Assembly (NCBI GenBank): GCA_947475445.1
Contig: CANJLC010000002.1
Location: forward strand, 186,001 to 250,000
DNA from: Alphaproteobacteria bacterium
Lineage (GTDB): Bacteria; Pseudomonadota; Alphaproteobacteria; Micropepsales; Micropepsaceae
Length of the DNA stretch: 64,000 nucleotides
Direction: 5' to 3'
The number at the start of each line of letters is the position of its first letter. Positions within the stretch are counted from its first letter, which is position 1. Below, piece by piece: positions 16,773-27,375 of the stretch. The notes under the pieces were generated by a model that had not been told where the DNA came from, ran no database searches, and worked only from the letters and a program-made list of their open reading frames with translations. A program made the position numbers and the translations under genes.

Positions 16773-18401
16773 ATGCGTGCGATCCTTAAAACTCTGACAC
16801 TGCTGGCCTGTGCCGGCAGCATGCTGGCGCCGCTGCCGGCGCTGGCCGCCGCCTCCGCCGATATGAAGGCGGCCGCGCAGGCCGATGTGGAAAAGAACGC
16901 CAAACTGATCCAGCAGATGGTGGACCAGGTGTTCTCCTATGCCGAACCGGGTTTCCAGGAATATCGCACCAGCGCCTATCTCACCGGCATCCTGGAAAAG
17001 AACGGCTTCAAGGTGACGCGGGGCGTGGCGGGCATGCCCACGGCCTGGACTGCCACCTGGGGCGAGGGCGGGCCGATGATTGCCTTGGGCAGCGACATTG
17101 ATGACCTGCGCGGTCTTTCCCAATATCCCGGCATCGCCAAGCCCACCGCCATGGTGGATGGCGCGCCCGGCCATGGCGAAGGCCATAATTCCGGCATGCC
17201 GATGCAGATCGCCGCCGCCCTGGCCGCCAAATCGGTGATGGAAAAGAACCACCTCAAGGGCCGCATCATGCTGTGGCCCGGCGTGGCGGAAGAATTGCTG
17301 GGCGCGAAAGCCTTTTACGTGCGCGACGGCGTCTTCAAGGATGTCGATGCCTGCATCTTCGCCCATGTCGGCAATGGTTTCGGCACCAGCTGGGGGCCCA
17401 GCAATTCCACCGGCCTGGTCTCGGTGGAATATACCTTCAAGGGCCGCACCTCCCACGCCGCCGCCGCGCCCTGGGATGGCAAGAGCGCGCTGGACGGCGT
17501 CGAGCTGATGGACATCGCTTGGAACATGAAGCGCGAGCATCTGCATGTCAGCCAGCGTTCGCACTACATCATCACCAATGGCGGCGACCAGCCCAACATC
17601 GTGCCGGGCGAAGCCTCGGTGTGGTATTTCTTCCGCGAGCATGATTTCGCGTCCGTCCGCGAGCTCTACGACACCGGCAACACCATTTCCGAAGCCGCCG
17701 CCATGGCGACCGGCACCACCGTCACCCACCGTCTGGTGGGCGAGGCGGCGCCGTCCTATGGCAACAAGCCGCTGGCCGAACTCGCCTATGCCAACATCAA
17801 GGCGGTGGGCATGCCCAAATGGAGCGATGACGACCAGAAATTCGCCCGCTCGGTGCAGGAAGCCAACAAGCTCAAGGTCGAGCCGCTGCGCTCGGAGGTG
17901 GATGAACTGCGCCCGCCGCGCACCGGCGAATCCACCGGCGGCGCCTCGGACGATATCGGCGACATCACCTGGAATGTCCCCACCATCACGGTGCGCTATC
18001 CGTCCAACATTCCCTCCAGCCAGGCGCACAACATCATCGCCGCCATGACCATGGCCACGCCCATCGCCCACAAGGGCGCGGTGGCCGGGGCCAAGGCAAT
18101 TGCAATGACGGTGCTGGATTTGGTGACCAGCCCGGAGGCGGTCAGCGCGGCGAAGGACTTTTTCAACAACGTCCAGACCAGGGACCAGAAATATGTCTCG
18201 ATGCTGTCGGCGCAAGACGTGCCCGACATCCACCGCAATGACGAGCTGATGACCAAGATGCGCCCGTCGATGGAGAAATTCTATTTCAACTCTGCCAAAT
18301 ACGGCACCTATCTCGACCAGCTGGGGATCAACTATCCCGATGGCACGACCAAGGCGCCGCTGCCCTCCAGCAAGCCCACGGGTCCGGCCATGGTGAATTA
18401 G
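16773..18401 (+). CDS. Exported M20-family amidohydrolase (AbgB-like)
   Basis: A 542-residue peptidase M20 with a signal peptide (LLACAGSMLAPLPALAAAS). The metal-site region reads GSDIDDLRG and GHGEGHNSG, where many relatives have CGHD/CGHN; here a glutamate replaces that cysteine. The GRTSHAAAAPWDGKSALDGVE dimerisation-domain motif is intact. AbgB-type enzymes cleave p-aminobenzoyl-glutamate and related amides, normally in the cytosol, so the signal peptide implies a periplasmic substrate. ATG 16773 follows AGGAGGGG, and a terminator follows. Confidence 0.87.
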   Translation: MRAILKTLTLLACAGSMLAPLPALAAASADMKAAAQADVEKNAKLIQQMVDQVFSYAEPGFQEYRTSAYLTGILEKNGFKVTRGVAGMPTAWTATWGEGGPMIALGSDIDDLRGLSQYPGIAKPTAMVDGAPGHGEGHNSGMPMQIAAALAAKSVMEKNHLKGRIMLWPGVAEELLGAKAFYVRDGVFKDVDACIFAHVGNGFGTSWGPSNSTGLVSVEYTFKGRTSHAAAAPWDGKSALDGVELMDIAWNMKREHLHVSQRSHYIITNGGDQPNIVPGEASVWYFFREHDFASVRELYDTGNTISEAAAMATGTTVTHRLVGEAAPSYGNKPLAELAYANIKAVGMPKWSDDDQKFARSVQEANKLKVEPLRSEVDELRPPRTGESTGGASDDIGDITWNVPTITVRYPSNIPSSQAHNIIAAMTMATPIAHKGAVAGAKAIAMTVLDLVTSPEAVSAAKDFFNNVQTRDQKYVSMLSAQDVPDIHRNDELMTKMRPSMEKFYFNSAKYGTYLDQLGINYPDGTTKAPLPSSKPTGPAMVN

Positions 18402-18486
18402 GACGTCACATGCCTGTCACGGGGAAAGGCTAGAGAAGCCGTCCCCGGGCCTGCTCCCTCGGCAGTCCCCGTTTGTTTTTGACTTG

Positions 18487-18516
18487 GGCCCCGCTTTTTC
18501 AGCGGGGCCTTTTTCT
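18487..18516 (+). terminator. Intrinsic terminator
   Basis: GGCCCCGCT / AGCGGGGCC 9-bp stem with a 5-base loop and a T-run (TTTTTCTTG). It ends the M20 hydrolase transcript just before the convergent scoB. Confidence 0.88.
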
Positions 18517-18528
18517 TGTGTCGGGCTG

Positions 18529-19170
18529 CTAGATCGCGCTGGTATAGGCCGCTTCGGTCTTGGCCTTGACGTCCTCGGCGGTCACGCCGGGCGCCAGTTC
18601 GATCAGCCTCATGCCGCCGCCCTTGCGGTCCACGCTGAAGACGCAAAGGTCGGTGATCACCATGTCGATGCAGCCGCTGCCGGTCAGCGGCAGGTCGCAT
18701 TTCTTCAGGATCTTGGAATGGCCCGCCTTGTTGGTATGCTCCATCACCACGATGACGCGCTTGACGCCCGCCACCAGGTCCATGGCGCCACCCATGCCCT
18801 TCACCATCTTGCCGGGGATGGTCCAGTTGGCGATGTCGCCTTTTTCCGAAACCTCCATCGCCCCCAGCACGGCCATGTCGATATGGCCGCCGCGGATCAT
18901 GGCGAAGCTTTCGGCGGAGGAAAAATACGAGGATGAGGGCAGGGCCGTGATGGTCTGCTTGCCGGCATTGATCAAATCGGGGTCTTCGTCGCCCTCAAAG
19001 GGAAAAGGCCCGATGCCCAGCATGCCATTCTCGCTCTGCAGCGTGACCTTCATGTCCTTGGGAATGTAGTTGGCCACCAGGGTGGGAATGCCGATGCCCA
19101 GGTTGACGTAATAGCCGTTTTTCAATTCCCGGGCGGCGCGGGCCGCCATCTGTTCGCGGGTCCAGGACAT
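18529..19170 (-). CDS. scoB: 3-oxoacid CoA-transferase subunit B
   Basis: A 213-residue beta subunit. It starts [19 protein letters not shown], carries [15 protein letters not shown], and has the catalytic-glutamate motif [12 protein letters not shown] near residue 55. [19 protein letters not shown] and the C-terminal [11 protein letters not shown] are standard for SCOT/AtoA-type enzymes. With ScoA it transfers CoA from succinyl-CoA to acetoacetate, allowing ketone-body or PHB-derived acetoacetate use. Its ATG shares a base with the scoA stop (TAATG). Confidence 0.94.
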   Translation of the reverse strand: MSWTREQMAARAARELKNGYYVNLGIGIPTLVANYIPKDMKVTLQSENGMLGIGPFPFEGDEDPDLINAGKQTITALPSSSYFSSAESFAMIRGGHIDMAVLGAMEVSEKGDIANWTIPGKMVKGMGGAMDLVAGVKRVIVVMEHTNKAGHSKILKKCDLPLTGSGCIDMVITDLCVFSVDRKGGGMRLIELAPGVTAEDVKAKTEAAYTSAI

Positions 19171-19880
19171 TATACGGCCTCCCTTTTGCGAACCGTGCGG
19201 TGCTCGATGTAATTCTTGTAGTCGCTGCCCTGGAAGATGCGTTTGACATAGATGCCGGGCGTGTGAATGGCGTCGGGATTGAGCGAGCCCACGTCCACCA
19301 GCTCTTCCACTTCGGCGATGGTGATCTTGCCGGCGGTGGCGATCATGGGATTGAAGTTCTGCGCCGTCTTGCGATAGATCAGGTTGCCCTCGGTATCGCC
19401 CTTCCACGCCTTGACGATGGAAAGGTCCGCCTTGAGCCAGCTTTCGCGCACATAGGTCAGCCCGTCGAATTCTTCCGTCGGCTTGCCTTCGGCGACCACC
19501 GTGCCAACCCCGGTCCTGGTATAGAAAGCCGGAATGCCCGCGCCGCCCGCCCGGATGCGCTCGGCCAGCGTGCCTTGCGGGGTCAGCTCCAGATCCAGCT
19601 TGCCCGACAGGTACAGGCTCTCGAACAGCTTGTTCTCGCCCACATAGGAGGAAATCATTTTCTTGATCTGGTGGTTGTCCATCAGCGTCCACAGCCCGCG
19701 ATCATCCGCGCCGCAATTGTTGGAGATGATGGTGAGGTCCTTGACGCCATTTTCGCGCAGGGCGGTGATCAGGTTTTCCGGCGTGCCGCACAGGCCAAAG
19801 CCCCCCGCCATGACCGTCATGCCGTCAAAAGGAATGCCGTCCAGCGCCGCTTTGGCGTCCGGATAAACTTTGTTCGCCAT
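19170..19880 (-). CDS. scoA: 3-oxoacid CoA-transferase subunit A
   Basis: A 236-residue alpha subunit beginning [20 protein letters not shown]. It carries the CoA-binding glycine motif [24 protein letters not shown], and [16 protein letters not shown]. The start was set at ATG 19880, preceded by GGGAGG; a longer frame upstream lacks support. Operon with scoB. Confidence 0.94.
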   Translation of the reverse strand: MANKVYPDAKAALDGIPFDGMTVMAGGFGLCGTPENLITALRENGVKDLTIISNNCGADDRGLWTLMDNHQIKKMISSYVGENKLFESLYLSGKLDLELTPQGTLAERIRAGGAGIPAFYTRTGVGTVVAEGKPTEEFDGLTYVRESWLKADLSIVKAWKGDTEGNLIYRKTAQNFNPMIATAGKITIAEVEELVDVGSLNPDAIHTPGIYVKRIFQGSDYKNYIEHRTVRKREAV

Positions 19881-20054
19881 GAGGCCTCCCATGTTGCGCC
19901 GCACAATGTAGGCCATGTGCCGTGGCGTTTGGCAAGGCCCGGCTCTGTCATAAGCCTTTGACATAACGGTTATTTAAAGCCGGCCGGCACGGTTCCTTGC
20001 CCGGCTGGCAGGGCCCCGTTACAAACCCCTGCGATTCAAGACAGATTTCGTGTG

Positions 20055-21545
20055 ATGGCCGACTCAAAACCAGAAGCCAAGAAAGAGGGCCGCCCGAAGG
20101 CGCGGCTGCCGCGCGGCTTCCGCGACCGGGGGGCTGCCGAAATCGCCGCCGAACGGGCCGTGATCGAGACGGTGCGAAAGGTCTATGAGGGCTATGGCTT
20201 CGAGCCGCTGGAAACACCCGCCTTCGAATATACCGACGCGCTGGGCAAATTCCTGCCCGACTTGGACCGGCCCAATGAAGGCGTCTTCTCGCTCAAGGAT
20301 GATGACGGCGACTGGCTGTCGCTGCGCTATGACCTGACCGCGCCTTTGGCCCGTCATGTTGCGGCCAATTTCCAGCACCTCACCAAGCCGTTCCGCCGCT
20401 ACCAGACGGGGCCGGTGTGGCGCAACGAAAAGCCGGGGCCCGGCCGCTTCCGCGAATTTCTCCAGTTCGACGCCGACACGGTGGGCAGCGCCTCGCCGTC
20501 CGCCGATGCCGAGCTGCTGATGATGCTGTCCGATGCGCTGGAGGCGCTGGGCCTGGCGCGCGGCGATTACGTCATCAAGCTGAACAACCGCAAGCTGCTG
20601 GACGGCGTGCTGGAAGCCGCCGGCATCGCGCTGGATGACCGCGCCCGCCGTGGCACCGTGCTGCGCGCCATCGACAAGCTGGATCGTCTGGGCATCGAAG
20701 GCGTGATCGCGCTGCTGGGCGAAGGCCGCAAGGACGAGTCCGGCGATTTCACCAAGGGCGCGGGCCTAAGTCCCGACCAGGCGCAGCGCATTCTTTCTTT
20801 TGTCGCGCCCGATGCGAAGGACGAAGAAGCCCATCTGAACCAGATCGGCATTCTGGTGGGCCAAAGCGCCGTGGGCGCCGCCGGCCTGAACGAGCTGGAA
20901 CAGATCGTCAAATTGCTGATGGCCTGCGGCTATGGCCCTGACCGTATCGTGTTCGATACCGGCGTGGTGCGCGGGCTCGACTATTACACCGGCGCGGTGT
21001 TCGAAGCGCAGCTGACGTTCCCGGTCCAGAATGAAGCGGGTGAAACCGTGATCTTCGGCTCGGTGGCGGGCGGCGGACGCTATGACGACCTGGTGGCGCG
21101 CTTTACGGGGCAAGCCGTTCCCGCCACGGGCGTATCCATCGGCGTGTCGCGCCTGATTTCCGCGCTGGCCTCGCGCGGCGCAAAGCCCCAAGCCCTGCAG
21201 CCGCTGGTCGTGGTCACCGTAATGGACAAGGCGGATGCGGCCAATGCCTTCCAGACGGTGGCTGAACTGCGCGCCGCCGGCCTGCGCGCCGAAGCCTATG
21301 TCGGCACGCAAAAGTTCGGCGACCAGATGAAATATGCCGACCGGCGCGGCGCGGCCATTGCCGTGATCGAAGGCGGCGACGAGCGCGCCAAGGGCGAAGT
21401 CACGCTCAAGGATCTGGCGCTGGGCGCGGAACTGGCGAAGTCGGTGGAAAGCCGCGCCGCCTGGACCGCCAACCGCCAGGCGCAGGTCAGCGTCCCGCGC
21501 GCACAGCTGGTATCGCAGATCAAGAAGCTGCTGGGCCGGTCATGA
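20055..21545 (+). CDS. hisS: Histidyl-tRNA synthetase (divergent alphaproteobacterial type)
   Basis: About 496 residues. Class II motif 2 region reads [22 protein letters not shown]. The histidine-binding motif [12 protein letters not shown] is near residues 305-316, followed by the glycine-rich GGGRYDDL and the C-terminal anticodon-binding domain ([17 protein letters not shown]). It charges tRNA-His. The tRNA-His in this window lacks G-1 and has A73, so this enzyme should belong to the HisRS class that recognises that tRNA. First gene of hisS-hisZ-hisG; its stop overlaps the hisZ ATG. Confidence 0.94.
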   Translation: MADSKPEAKKEGRPKARLPRGFRDRGAAEIAAERAVIETVRKVYEGYGFEPLETPAFEYTDALGKFLPDLDRPNEGVFSLKDDDGDWLSLRYDLTAPLARHVAANFQHLTKPFRRYQTGPVWRNEKPGPGRFREFLQFDADTVGSASPSADAELLMMLSDALEALGLARGDYVIKLNNRKLLDGVLEAAGIALDDRARRGTVLRAIDKLDRLGIEGVIALLGEGRKDESGDFTKGAGLSPDQAQRILSFVAPDAKDEEAHLNQIGILVGQSAVGAAGLNELEQIVKLLMACGYGPDRIVFDTGVVRGLDYYTGAVFEAQLTFPVQNEAGETVIFGSVAGGGRYDDLVARFTGQAVPATGVSIGVSRLISALASRGAKPQALQPLVVVTVMDKADAANAFQTVAELRAAGLRAEAYVGTQKFGDQMKYADRRGAAIAVIEGGDERAKGEVTLKDLALGAELAKSVESRAAWTANRQAQVSVPRAQLVSQIKKLLGRS

Positions 21546-22669
21546 CCGGCGCCTTTCCCTATTATTATGGCGACGATGTCATCGCCCTGAACAACCAGGC
21601 CGCCAAGCTGCTGATGCGCTTCACCGAGCGCGGCTACAGCCGCGAGGAACCGTCCATCCTGCAGCCGGCGGAAATCTTCCTCGACCGTTCGGGCGAGGAA
21701 ATCCGCCGCCGCACCTTCACCCTCAGCGATCCTTCGGGCCGCGAGCTGTGCCTGCGTCCTGACCTCACCATTCCCATCTGCAAGCACGCCGTGGACGTGA
21801 AGGCGCAACTGCCCGCCCGGCTTTGCTACAATGGCCTGGCTTTCCGCTATCAGCCCAACCGTCCGACGCGCCCCGTGCAATTCTTCCAGGCGGGCGTGGA
21901 ATTGCTGGGCGAGCCGGATGCGGCAAAGGGCGAAGCGGAAATCCTCGACCTGGCCTTTGGCGCCATGAAACAGGCGGGGCTGGATGATTTCGAAATGCGC
22001 TTCGGCGACCTCGCCCTGTTTGGCGCATTGGTGGACCAGCTGGATTTGCCGGCGCATTGGCGCGCCCGGCTCAAGCGTCACTCCTGGCGCCCCGGCTATG
22101 TTGAAACCTTGCTGACGCGTCTGGGGCAGGGCGGCGCACCTGCGCCGTCGCGCGCCCAGATCGTGGCCAGGCTGGATGCCGTGGGCAATGCGCCGGCCGC
22201 GGGCCGCACCCGCGAGGAAATCGTCGAACGCGCCATGGAACAGGCGGCGGAAGCGGCCAGCCTGAAACTCGATCCCGCCATCGCCGGCGCCATCACCAAG
22301 CTGTTCGGCATTTCCGGTCCCGCCACCGGGGCGCTGGCGGAAATCCGCGCCTTGCTCAAGGCGGCGGGCATCAAGCTGGATGCGCCGCTGGCGGCGATGG
22401 ATGCGCGCCTGAAAACCATCGCGGCGCTGGGCGTCGATCTTTCGCGGGTGCGTTTCACCGCCCATTTCGGCCGCAATATGGAATATTACACCGGCTTCGT
22501 GTTCGAACTCTGGTCGAAGGACGCCGAAGGCCCGGTGCAGGTGGCAGGCGGCGGGCGTTACGACACGCTGATGGAAACGCTGGGCGCGGGCAAGCCCGTG
22601 ACCGCCATCGGCTGCGCCTTGCGCACCGAGCGCATGCTGGTGGCCCGCAAGTTCAAGGGAGGTGCGTGA
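21542..22669 (+). CDS. hisZ: ATP phosphoribosyltransferase regulatory subunit
   Basis: A 375-residue HisRS-like paralogue without the anticodon-binding domain. It has class II-like motifs ([61 protein letters not shown]). HisZ forms a hetero-octamer with short HisG and gives it activity and histidine feedback control. Coupled to hisS by an ATGA overlap and to hisG by a 1-base gap, so the complex is encoded contiguously. Confidence 0.93.
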   Translation: MTGAFPYYYGDDVIALNNQAAKLLMRFTERGYSREEPSILQPAEIFLDRSGEEIRRRTFTLSDPSGRELCLRPDLTIPICKHAVDVKAQLPARLCYNGLAFRYQPNRPTRPVQFFQAGVELLGEPDAAKGEAEILDLAFGAMKQAGLDDFEMRFGDLALFGALVDQLDLPAHWRARLKRHSWRPGYVETLLTRLGQGGAPAPSRAQIVARLDAVGNAPAAGRTREEIVERAMEQAAEAASLKLDPAIAGAITKLFGISGPATGALAEIRALLKAAGIKLDAPLAAMDARLKTIAALGVDLSRVRFTAHFGRNMEYYTGFVFELWSKDAEGPVQVAGGGRYDTLMETLGAGKPVTAIGCALRTERMLVARKFKGGA

Positions 22670-22670
22670 G

Positions 22671-23393
22671 ATGCTGACGCTCGCATTGCCCTCCAAGGGC
22701 CGGTTGAAACAGTCCTGTGACGAATGGTTCGCCGCGCGCGGGCTGGTGCTGGAACAGACGGCAGGCGCACGCGGCTACCGCGCCCAGTTTGCCGGCCTGC
22801 CGGGCGTCGAAGTCATGCTGCTGTCGGCAAGCGAAATTGCCTCGTCCCTGCTGGCGGGCGATATTCACCTGGGCATAACCGGCGAAGACCTCCTGCGCGA
22901 CAGCGCTCCCGAACTGGAAGGCCGCATGCAGCTGGTGCTGCCCATGGGCTTTGGCCCCGCCGATGTGGTGGTGGCCGTGTCGCAGGCCTGGATTGATGTG
23001 AGCACCATGGCCGACCTGGACGATGTCTGCGCCCAATATGCCGCCACGCACCGGAAACGCCTGCGCGTTGCCACCAAATACGCCACCCTGACGCGCAGCT
23101 TCTTTGCCCATAACGGCATTGCCGATTACCGCATCGTGCCCAGCAGCGGCGCCACCGAAGGCGCCCCTGCCGCCGGCACCGCCGAAGTGATCGTGGACAT
23201 CACCACCTCCGGCGCCACCCTGCGCGACAATGGCCTGAAAGTCCTGGATGACGGCGTGATGCTGAAAAGCCAGGCGCAACTGGCCGCCTCGCTGACGGCC
23301 GACTGGGACGCCGACGCCCGCGCCGCCTGTGAAAGCCTGCTGCGGAAACTGGATGCGGACTACGCGGCGCTGGCAGCGCGGCTGCCCAAATAG
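22671..23393 (+). CDS. hisG: ATP phosphoribosyltransferase, short form
   Basis: 240 residues, the length of the short-form HisG that depends on HisZ. It begins [20 protein letters not shown] and contains [15 protein letters not shown] and the PRPP-binding [16 protein letters not shown] motif. It catalyses the first committed step of histidine synthesis. ATG 22671 is supported by GGAGG shortly upstream. Confidence 0.94.
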   Translation: MLTLALPSKGRLKQSCDEWFAARGLVLEQTAGARGYRAQFAGLPGVEVMLLSASEIASSLLAGDIHLGITGEDLLRDSAPELEGRMQLVLPMGFGPADVVVAVSQAWIDVSTMADLDDVCAQYAATHRKRLRVATKYATLTRSFFAHNGIADYRIVPSSGATEGAPAAGTAEVIVDITTSGATLRDNGLKVLDDGVMLKSQAQLAASLTADWDADARAACESLLRKLDADYAALAARLPK

Positions 23394-24761
23394 CTAACGC
23401 GGATTGCTCGACACCGTCTCGCGGATGTCGATGTCCGAGACATGCTCTTTCTTCCAGTCCATCATGGCGCGGATGCGATTGCGCCCCGATGGATGGTCAT
23501 AGAACAGCACCTCTTCCAGGTGGCTGGGGTCCAGCTTGCGGTAGTTGGACATTTTCAGCACCACGCTGGCGAAGGCGTCGGGCTTCCTCACCGCATTGAC
23601 GCCGAAGATGTCCGCCTGCGCCTCGGCGCTGCGGATGATGGCGTTGGTCACGGGCGTGGCGAAGAACAGGAAGATCGACAGCAGCGCCATCATCAGCGGC
23701 AGGCCGGCAATATCGTCGGGATAGCGCACCTGCCAGTTGCCGCCGAACAGGTCGGTGGCGCGCAGGAAACACCATCCCACAAAGCCGAAGCCCAGGATAA
23801 TCACCAGCCCGAACATCAGCAGCTGGCGGGTGGCATGGTCCATCACATAATGGCCCATCTCATGGCCCACCACCGCCAGCACTTCGTCGGGCGTGCCCTG
23901 CTTGAGCAGATTGTCATTCAGCGAAATCCGCGTGGTGCCCAAAAAGCCCGAAACATTGGCTGAGATGCGATTGGACTGGCGCGATTCATCCACCACCCAG
24001 ACATTGTCGGCAGGAATGTCGTTGGCCCGCGCCAGCGACAGGATCCGCTCTTTCAGCGGCCCGGCGGGCAGGGGCGAGGAATGGTTGAACAAGGGCGAGA
24101 TGGCGATGGGCGTGATCACCAGCGCCAGCACCAGGCACAGAATCGTCAATCCCGCCGTCCACAGCCACCAGCTTTCGCGCGTGGCGCGGATCACGGCATA
24201 GAAGATCGGCAGCACGATCACGCCCGTCACCAGCGTCACGGCAAAGCTGGTGGCAAAATCCCCCGCCCATTGCAGCAGCGTCAGGTTGGACAGGCCATAG
24301 GCGTGTTCGCGGAAATAGGTCTCATACAGCGTCAGCGGCAATGTCGCGATGGTGACGGTGGTGATGGTGATCACCGCATAGAGCATGGTCTGGTAGGAGC
24401 GGCTGTGGGTGCGGTCCTGCGCCCAGTCGCGGATGCGCGCCGATATCTGGAAGAACAGCAGCAGCCCCGCCACCACCAGGCCATAGAGAAGATCGATGAC
24501 CTTCAGGCCATAGCCGCCTTCGTAATAGGCGTCGGATTTTTCGCGCGCCGATCCTTCCAGCCGCGTGACGTAGATCTGGCTGGCCTTGGCGGCGTCGAAA
24601 TCCGGCTTCTCGTTCAGGACGGGAAGCAGGCCGCCAATCTCCACCTTGGACGTGGGGGCGGCGCGCGGCGGTAATTGCTGGTCAATCGGCAAATCCTGCG
24701 CCAGCGACGGCGCACACAAAAACAAAAGCGCCGCAAGCGCCAACGTAATACGCGAAGCCAT
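23394..24761 (-). CDS. M48 family (Ste24-like) membrane metalloprotease
   Basis: 455 residues: signal peptide (LALAALLFLCAPSLAQ), several membrane helices, the zinc motif HEMGHYVMDH with H300, E301 and H304, and a third ligand in SAEAQADIFGVNA. The N-terminal multi-span region with SDAYYEGGYGLKVIDLL resembles the CAAX-protease Ste24 arrangement more than HtpX. It probably takes part in membrane-protein quality control. Start at ATG 24761 is preceded by GGGAGGA. It ends next to hisG on the opposite strand. Confidence 0.88.
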   Translation of the reverse strand: MASRITLALAALLFLCAPSLAQDLPIDQQLPPRAAPTSKVEIGGLLPVLNEKPDFDAAKASQIYVTRLEGSAREKSDAYYEGGYGLKVIDLLYGLVVAGLLLFFQISARIRDWAQDRTHSRSYQTMLYAVITITTVTIATLPLTLYETYFREHAYGLSNLTLLQWAGDFATSFAVTLVTGVIVLPIFYAVIRATRESWWLWTAGLTILCLVLALVITPIAISPLFNHSSPLPAGPLKERILSLARANDIPADNVWVVDESRQSNRISANVSGFLGTTRISLNDNLLKQGTPDEVLAVVGHEMGHYVMDHATRQLLMFGLVIILGFGFVGWCFLRATDLFGGNWQVRYPDDIAGLPLMMALLSIFLFFATPVTNAIIRSAEAQADIFGVNAVRKPDAFASVVLKMSNYRKLDPSHLEEVLFYDHPSGRNRIRAMMDWKKEHVSDIDIRETVSSNPR

Positions 24762-24822
24762 GCCGTCCTCCCGCCGCCAGACTATCAGAAGCTTTGCTGT
24801 TTTCGCCCCCGAAATCTGTGGC

Positions 24823-25611
24823 ATGATCGCCCGCATGTTCCGCAACATCTGCATCACCCTGGCATTGATCCTGGCGGCGGCGCCCGCCCTGGCTGCCCCC
24901 GCTCCGGCTGCCGGACCCGGCGACAAGAAACGCTATGAGGATTGCCTGACGCTGGCGGGGCTGAACCCCAGCGCCGCGCTGGGCGTGGCCGGCAAATGGG
25001 CCGGCGAGCGCGGCGGCCCACCCGCCCAGCATTGCGCCGCCCTGTCGCTGATCGCGCTTAAGCGCTATGGCGAAGCCGCCGCGAAGCTGGACGCCATCGC
25101 CCGCGCCCCCGACATGGGGAGCCTGCGCTCCTCCCTGTTCGGCCAGGCGGGCAATGCCTGGATATTGGCGGGCGAGGCCAGCAAGGCAGTGGCAAGTTTC
25201 CAGGGCGCCCTGGTGCTGTCGGCCAGCGATCCGGATCTTTACGCCGATCTGGCCCGCGCCCAGGCAATGCAGTCCGACTGGGCCGATGCGGAAGCCGATC
25301 TCACCGCCGCGCTGGCGATCAGCCCCCGGCGCGCCGACCTGCTGATCCTGCGCGCCAGCGCACGCCGTGCCCAGAACCATTTCGCCGATGCGCGCAAGGA
25401 TGCCGCGGCGGCGCTGGCCCTGTCGCCCCGCAATCCCGAAGCGCTGATCGAACGCGGCAGCATCGCGCGCGACAGCGGCGACCTGAAAGCGGCGCGGCTG
25501 GATTTCGTGGCGGCACTGTCCAGCAATCCGTCACCGGCGGCGGCGAACACGGCAAAGCGCAATCTCGCCGCGCTCGACAAGGCCGCAAAGCCTGTTCTCA
25601 AGAAAAAGTAG
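24823..25611 (+). CDS. Exported TPR-repeat protein
   Basis: About 262 residues. A signal peptide ([20 protein letters not shown], from ATG 24835; ATG 24823 adds four residues) is followed by tetratricopeptide-like helical repeats. Repeat signatures include [40 protein letters not shown] and [20 protein letters not shown]. It probably acts as a periplasmic protein-protein scaffold. It diverges from the M48 protease gene and overlaps the 3' end of queG by 14 bases on the opposite strand. Confidence 0.75.
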   Translation: MIARMFRNICITLALILAAAPALAAPAPAAGPGDKKRYEDCLTLAGLNPSAALGVAGKWAGERGGPPAQHCAALSLIALKRYGEAAAKLDAIARAPDMGSLRSSLFGQAGNAWILAGEASKAVASFQGALVLSASDPDLYADLARAQAMQSDWADAEADLTAALAISPRRADLLILRASARRAQNHFADARKDAAAALALSPRNPEALIERGSIARDSGDLKAARLDFVAALSSNPSPAAANTAKRNLAALDKAAKPVLKKK

Positions 25612-26710
25612 CGGCCCATTCCGACAGCACATTGGCATCGCTCTCCTGCTGCGAGGCGGCCAGGGCCGCGAAATGCTCGCGCGGCAATAATTGCTTGAGC
25701 GCCCACACCGCCGCGCCGCGCACCAAAGGCGATTCATCGCCCAGCAGTTTTTCCGCCGCCTCCGCCAGCGATTTGTCGCCGCTGTTTCCTATCGCCGTCA
25801 AAACATTGCGCAGGAAGCGGTTGCGGCCAATGCGCTTGATGGGCGATTTGCGGAACAAGGCGCGGAACGCGGCATCGTCCAGTTGCGCCAGCTCCGCCAG
25901 GCGCGGCGCCGACAATTCCTCGCGCGGGTTCAGCACCGCGCTGGCGGCGGCAAACTTGTTCCAGGGGCACACGGCCAGGCAATCGTCGCAGCCATAAATG
26001 CGGTTGCCCATCTTCGCGCGGAATTCCTGCGGGATGGGGCCCTTGTGCTCGATGGTGAGATAGGAAATGCAGCGCCGCGCATCCAGCTTGTGGGGCGCGG
26101 GAAAGGCGTTGGTGGGGCAGATGTCGAGACAGGCGCTGCAATTGCCGCAATGATCGCTTTCGCCCTCATCGGGCGGCAATTCCAGGGTGGTGAAGATCGA
26201 ACCCAGGAACAGCCAGGAGCCGAATTCGCGGCTGACAAGATTGGTGTGCTTGCCCTGCCAGCCCATGCCCGCCTTCTGCGCCAGCGGCTTTTCCATCACC
26301 GGGGCGGTGTCCACGAACACTTTCACCTCGGCCTTGTGCTTTTCATAAATCCAGCCCGCCACGGCCTTCAGCTTTTTCTTGACCACATCGTGGTAATCAT
26401 CGCCCACCGCATAAACGGAAATCGCGCCGCGGGTCTTGTGGTTCAATATCGCCATCGGGTCGCGCTCCGGCCCGTAATTCAGCCCCAGCACGATGGCGCT
26501 TTTGGCATCAGCCCAAAGGGCTTTGGGATCGGCGCGCTCATCCTTGCGCGCTTCCATCCAGTCCATGCTGCCGTGATGCCCGGCGGCGAGATAGGATTCC
26601 AGCCCGGCGCGGTTTCCCGCCGCCGCCTGTCCATCGGTAAAGCGCACGACATCGAAGCCTTCGGCCAAGGCCCGCGCGATGATGTCTTCTTTAATAGTCA
26701 AGTTCGGCAT
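25598..26710 (-). CDS. queG: Epoxyqueuosine reductase
   Basis: A 370-residue QueG. The catalytic aspartate is Asp134 in [18 protein letters not shown]. The cluster motifs are [12 protein letters not shown] (Cys188, 191, 194, 198) and [10 protein letters not shown] (Cys241, 244, 248) with Cys214 between, giving two 4Fe-4S centres. A C-terminal HEAT-like region follows. It is the cobalamin-dependent last step of queuosine synthesis in tRNA. Its start overlaps the stop of the GST-like gene by 20 bases, implying co-transcription. Confidence 0.95.
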   Translation of the reverse strand: MPNLTIKEDIIARALAEGFDVVRFTDGQAAAGNRAGLESYLAAGHHGSMDWMEARKDERADPKALWADAKSAIVLGLNYGPERDPMAILNHKTRGAISVYAVGDDYHDVVKKKLKAVAGWIYEKHKAEVKVFVDTAPVMEKPLAQKAGMGWQGKHTNLVSREFGSWLFLGSIFTTLELPPDEGESDHCGNCSACLDICPTNAFPAPHKLDARRCISYLTIEHKGPIPQEFRAKMGNRIYGCDDCLAVCPWNKFAAASAVLNPREELSAPRLAELAQLDDAAFRALFRKSPIKRIGRNRFLRNVLTAIGNSGDKSLAEAAEKLLGDESPLVRGAAVWALKQLLPREHFAALAASQQESDANVLSEWAATFS

Positions 26711-27335
26711 AATGCGATGCCGGCGGCTGGCCCGGCACGCGGTCGGCCAGCAGGCTGCGGAAGCTGGGGCGCGATTTCATCCGCACATACCATTCACCCG
26801 CCGTGGGAAAATCGGCCCACGGCACTTCCCCGAAATAATCCAGCGCCGACAGATGCGCCGCCACGGCCAGGTCGCCCAGCGAGGCGCCGCGTCCGGCCAG
26901 GTTGCCATTCGCTTCCGCCGCCCGGCCAATCTCGTCCAGCGCCAGCTTCAGTTCCTCGCGGCCCTGGCGGATGATGTTCATGTCGGGGGCGCGCCGCGCC
27001 GGCGAGCCGGTGAAGCGCTGCCCCGCCTTTTCATAGACGATGCGCATGGTGACCTGCTCATGCAGCGGCCCCATCGCCCAGTCCAGCCAGCGCAGCGAGG
27101 CGCGCCGTTCATTGGCGTCTTCAGGCGCCAGCGGATGCTGCGGATAATGATGTTCCAGGTGATCCAGTATCGCCCAGACGCCCTCGCAGCGCGTTCCGTC
27201 CAGGTCCGTCAGCACCGGCATGGAATTGCGCGAGTCTTCGGCCTGCATGGCATCACAGGCGACACGCTTTTCCGCGATCATCAGGCGGGCCAGGCGGCAG
27301 CTGGGCGACAGCATCAGGTGAATCAAACGGCGCAT
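26691..27335 (-). CDS. Glutathione S-transferase family protein (possible FzlA-like)
   Basis: A 214-residue GST fold: thioredoxin-like N-domain ([20 protein letters not shown] ... [16 protein letters not shown]) and all-alpha C-domain ([22 protein letters not shown]). The usual catalytic Ser/Tyr/Cys position reads SPSCRLARL. It lies between mtgA and queG, with uppP nearby. In alphaproteobacteria a GST-like protein, FzlA, binds FtsZ. The peptidoglycan context makes that identity worth testing, but it is inference. Confidence 0.85.
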   Translation of the reverse strand: MRRLIHLMLSPSCRLARLMIAEKRVACDAMQAEDSRNSMPVLTDLDGTRCEGVWAILDHLEHHYPQHPLAPEDANERRASLRWLDWAMGPLHEQVTMRIVYEKAGQRFTGSPARRAPDMNIIRQGREELKLALDEIGRAAEANGNLAGRGASLGDLAVAAHLSALDYFGEVPWADFPTAGEWYVRMKSRPSFRSLLADRVPGQPPASHYAELDY

Positions 27336-27375
27336 CAGGGTTTGTAAGATAGCGCCCTGCTGAAGGCAAAATTCC

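Noticed and set aside
16224-18233. 669-codon minus-strand frame opposite the M20 hydrolase
   Set aside because: Antisense of a gene with a ribosome site, signal peptide and family motifs; spans into sbmA.
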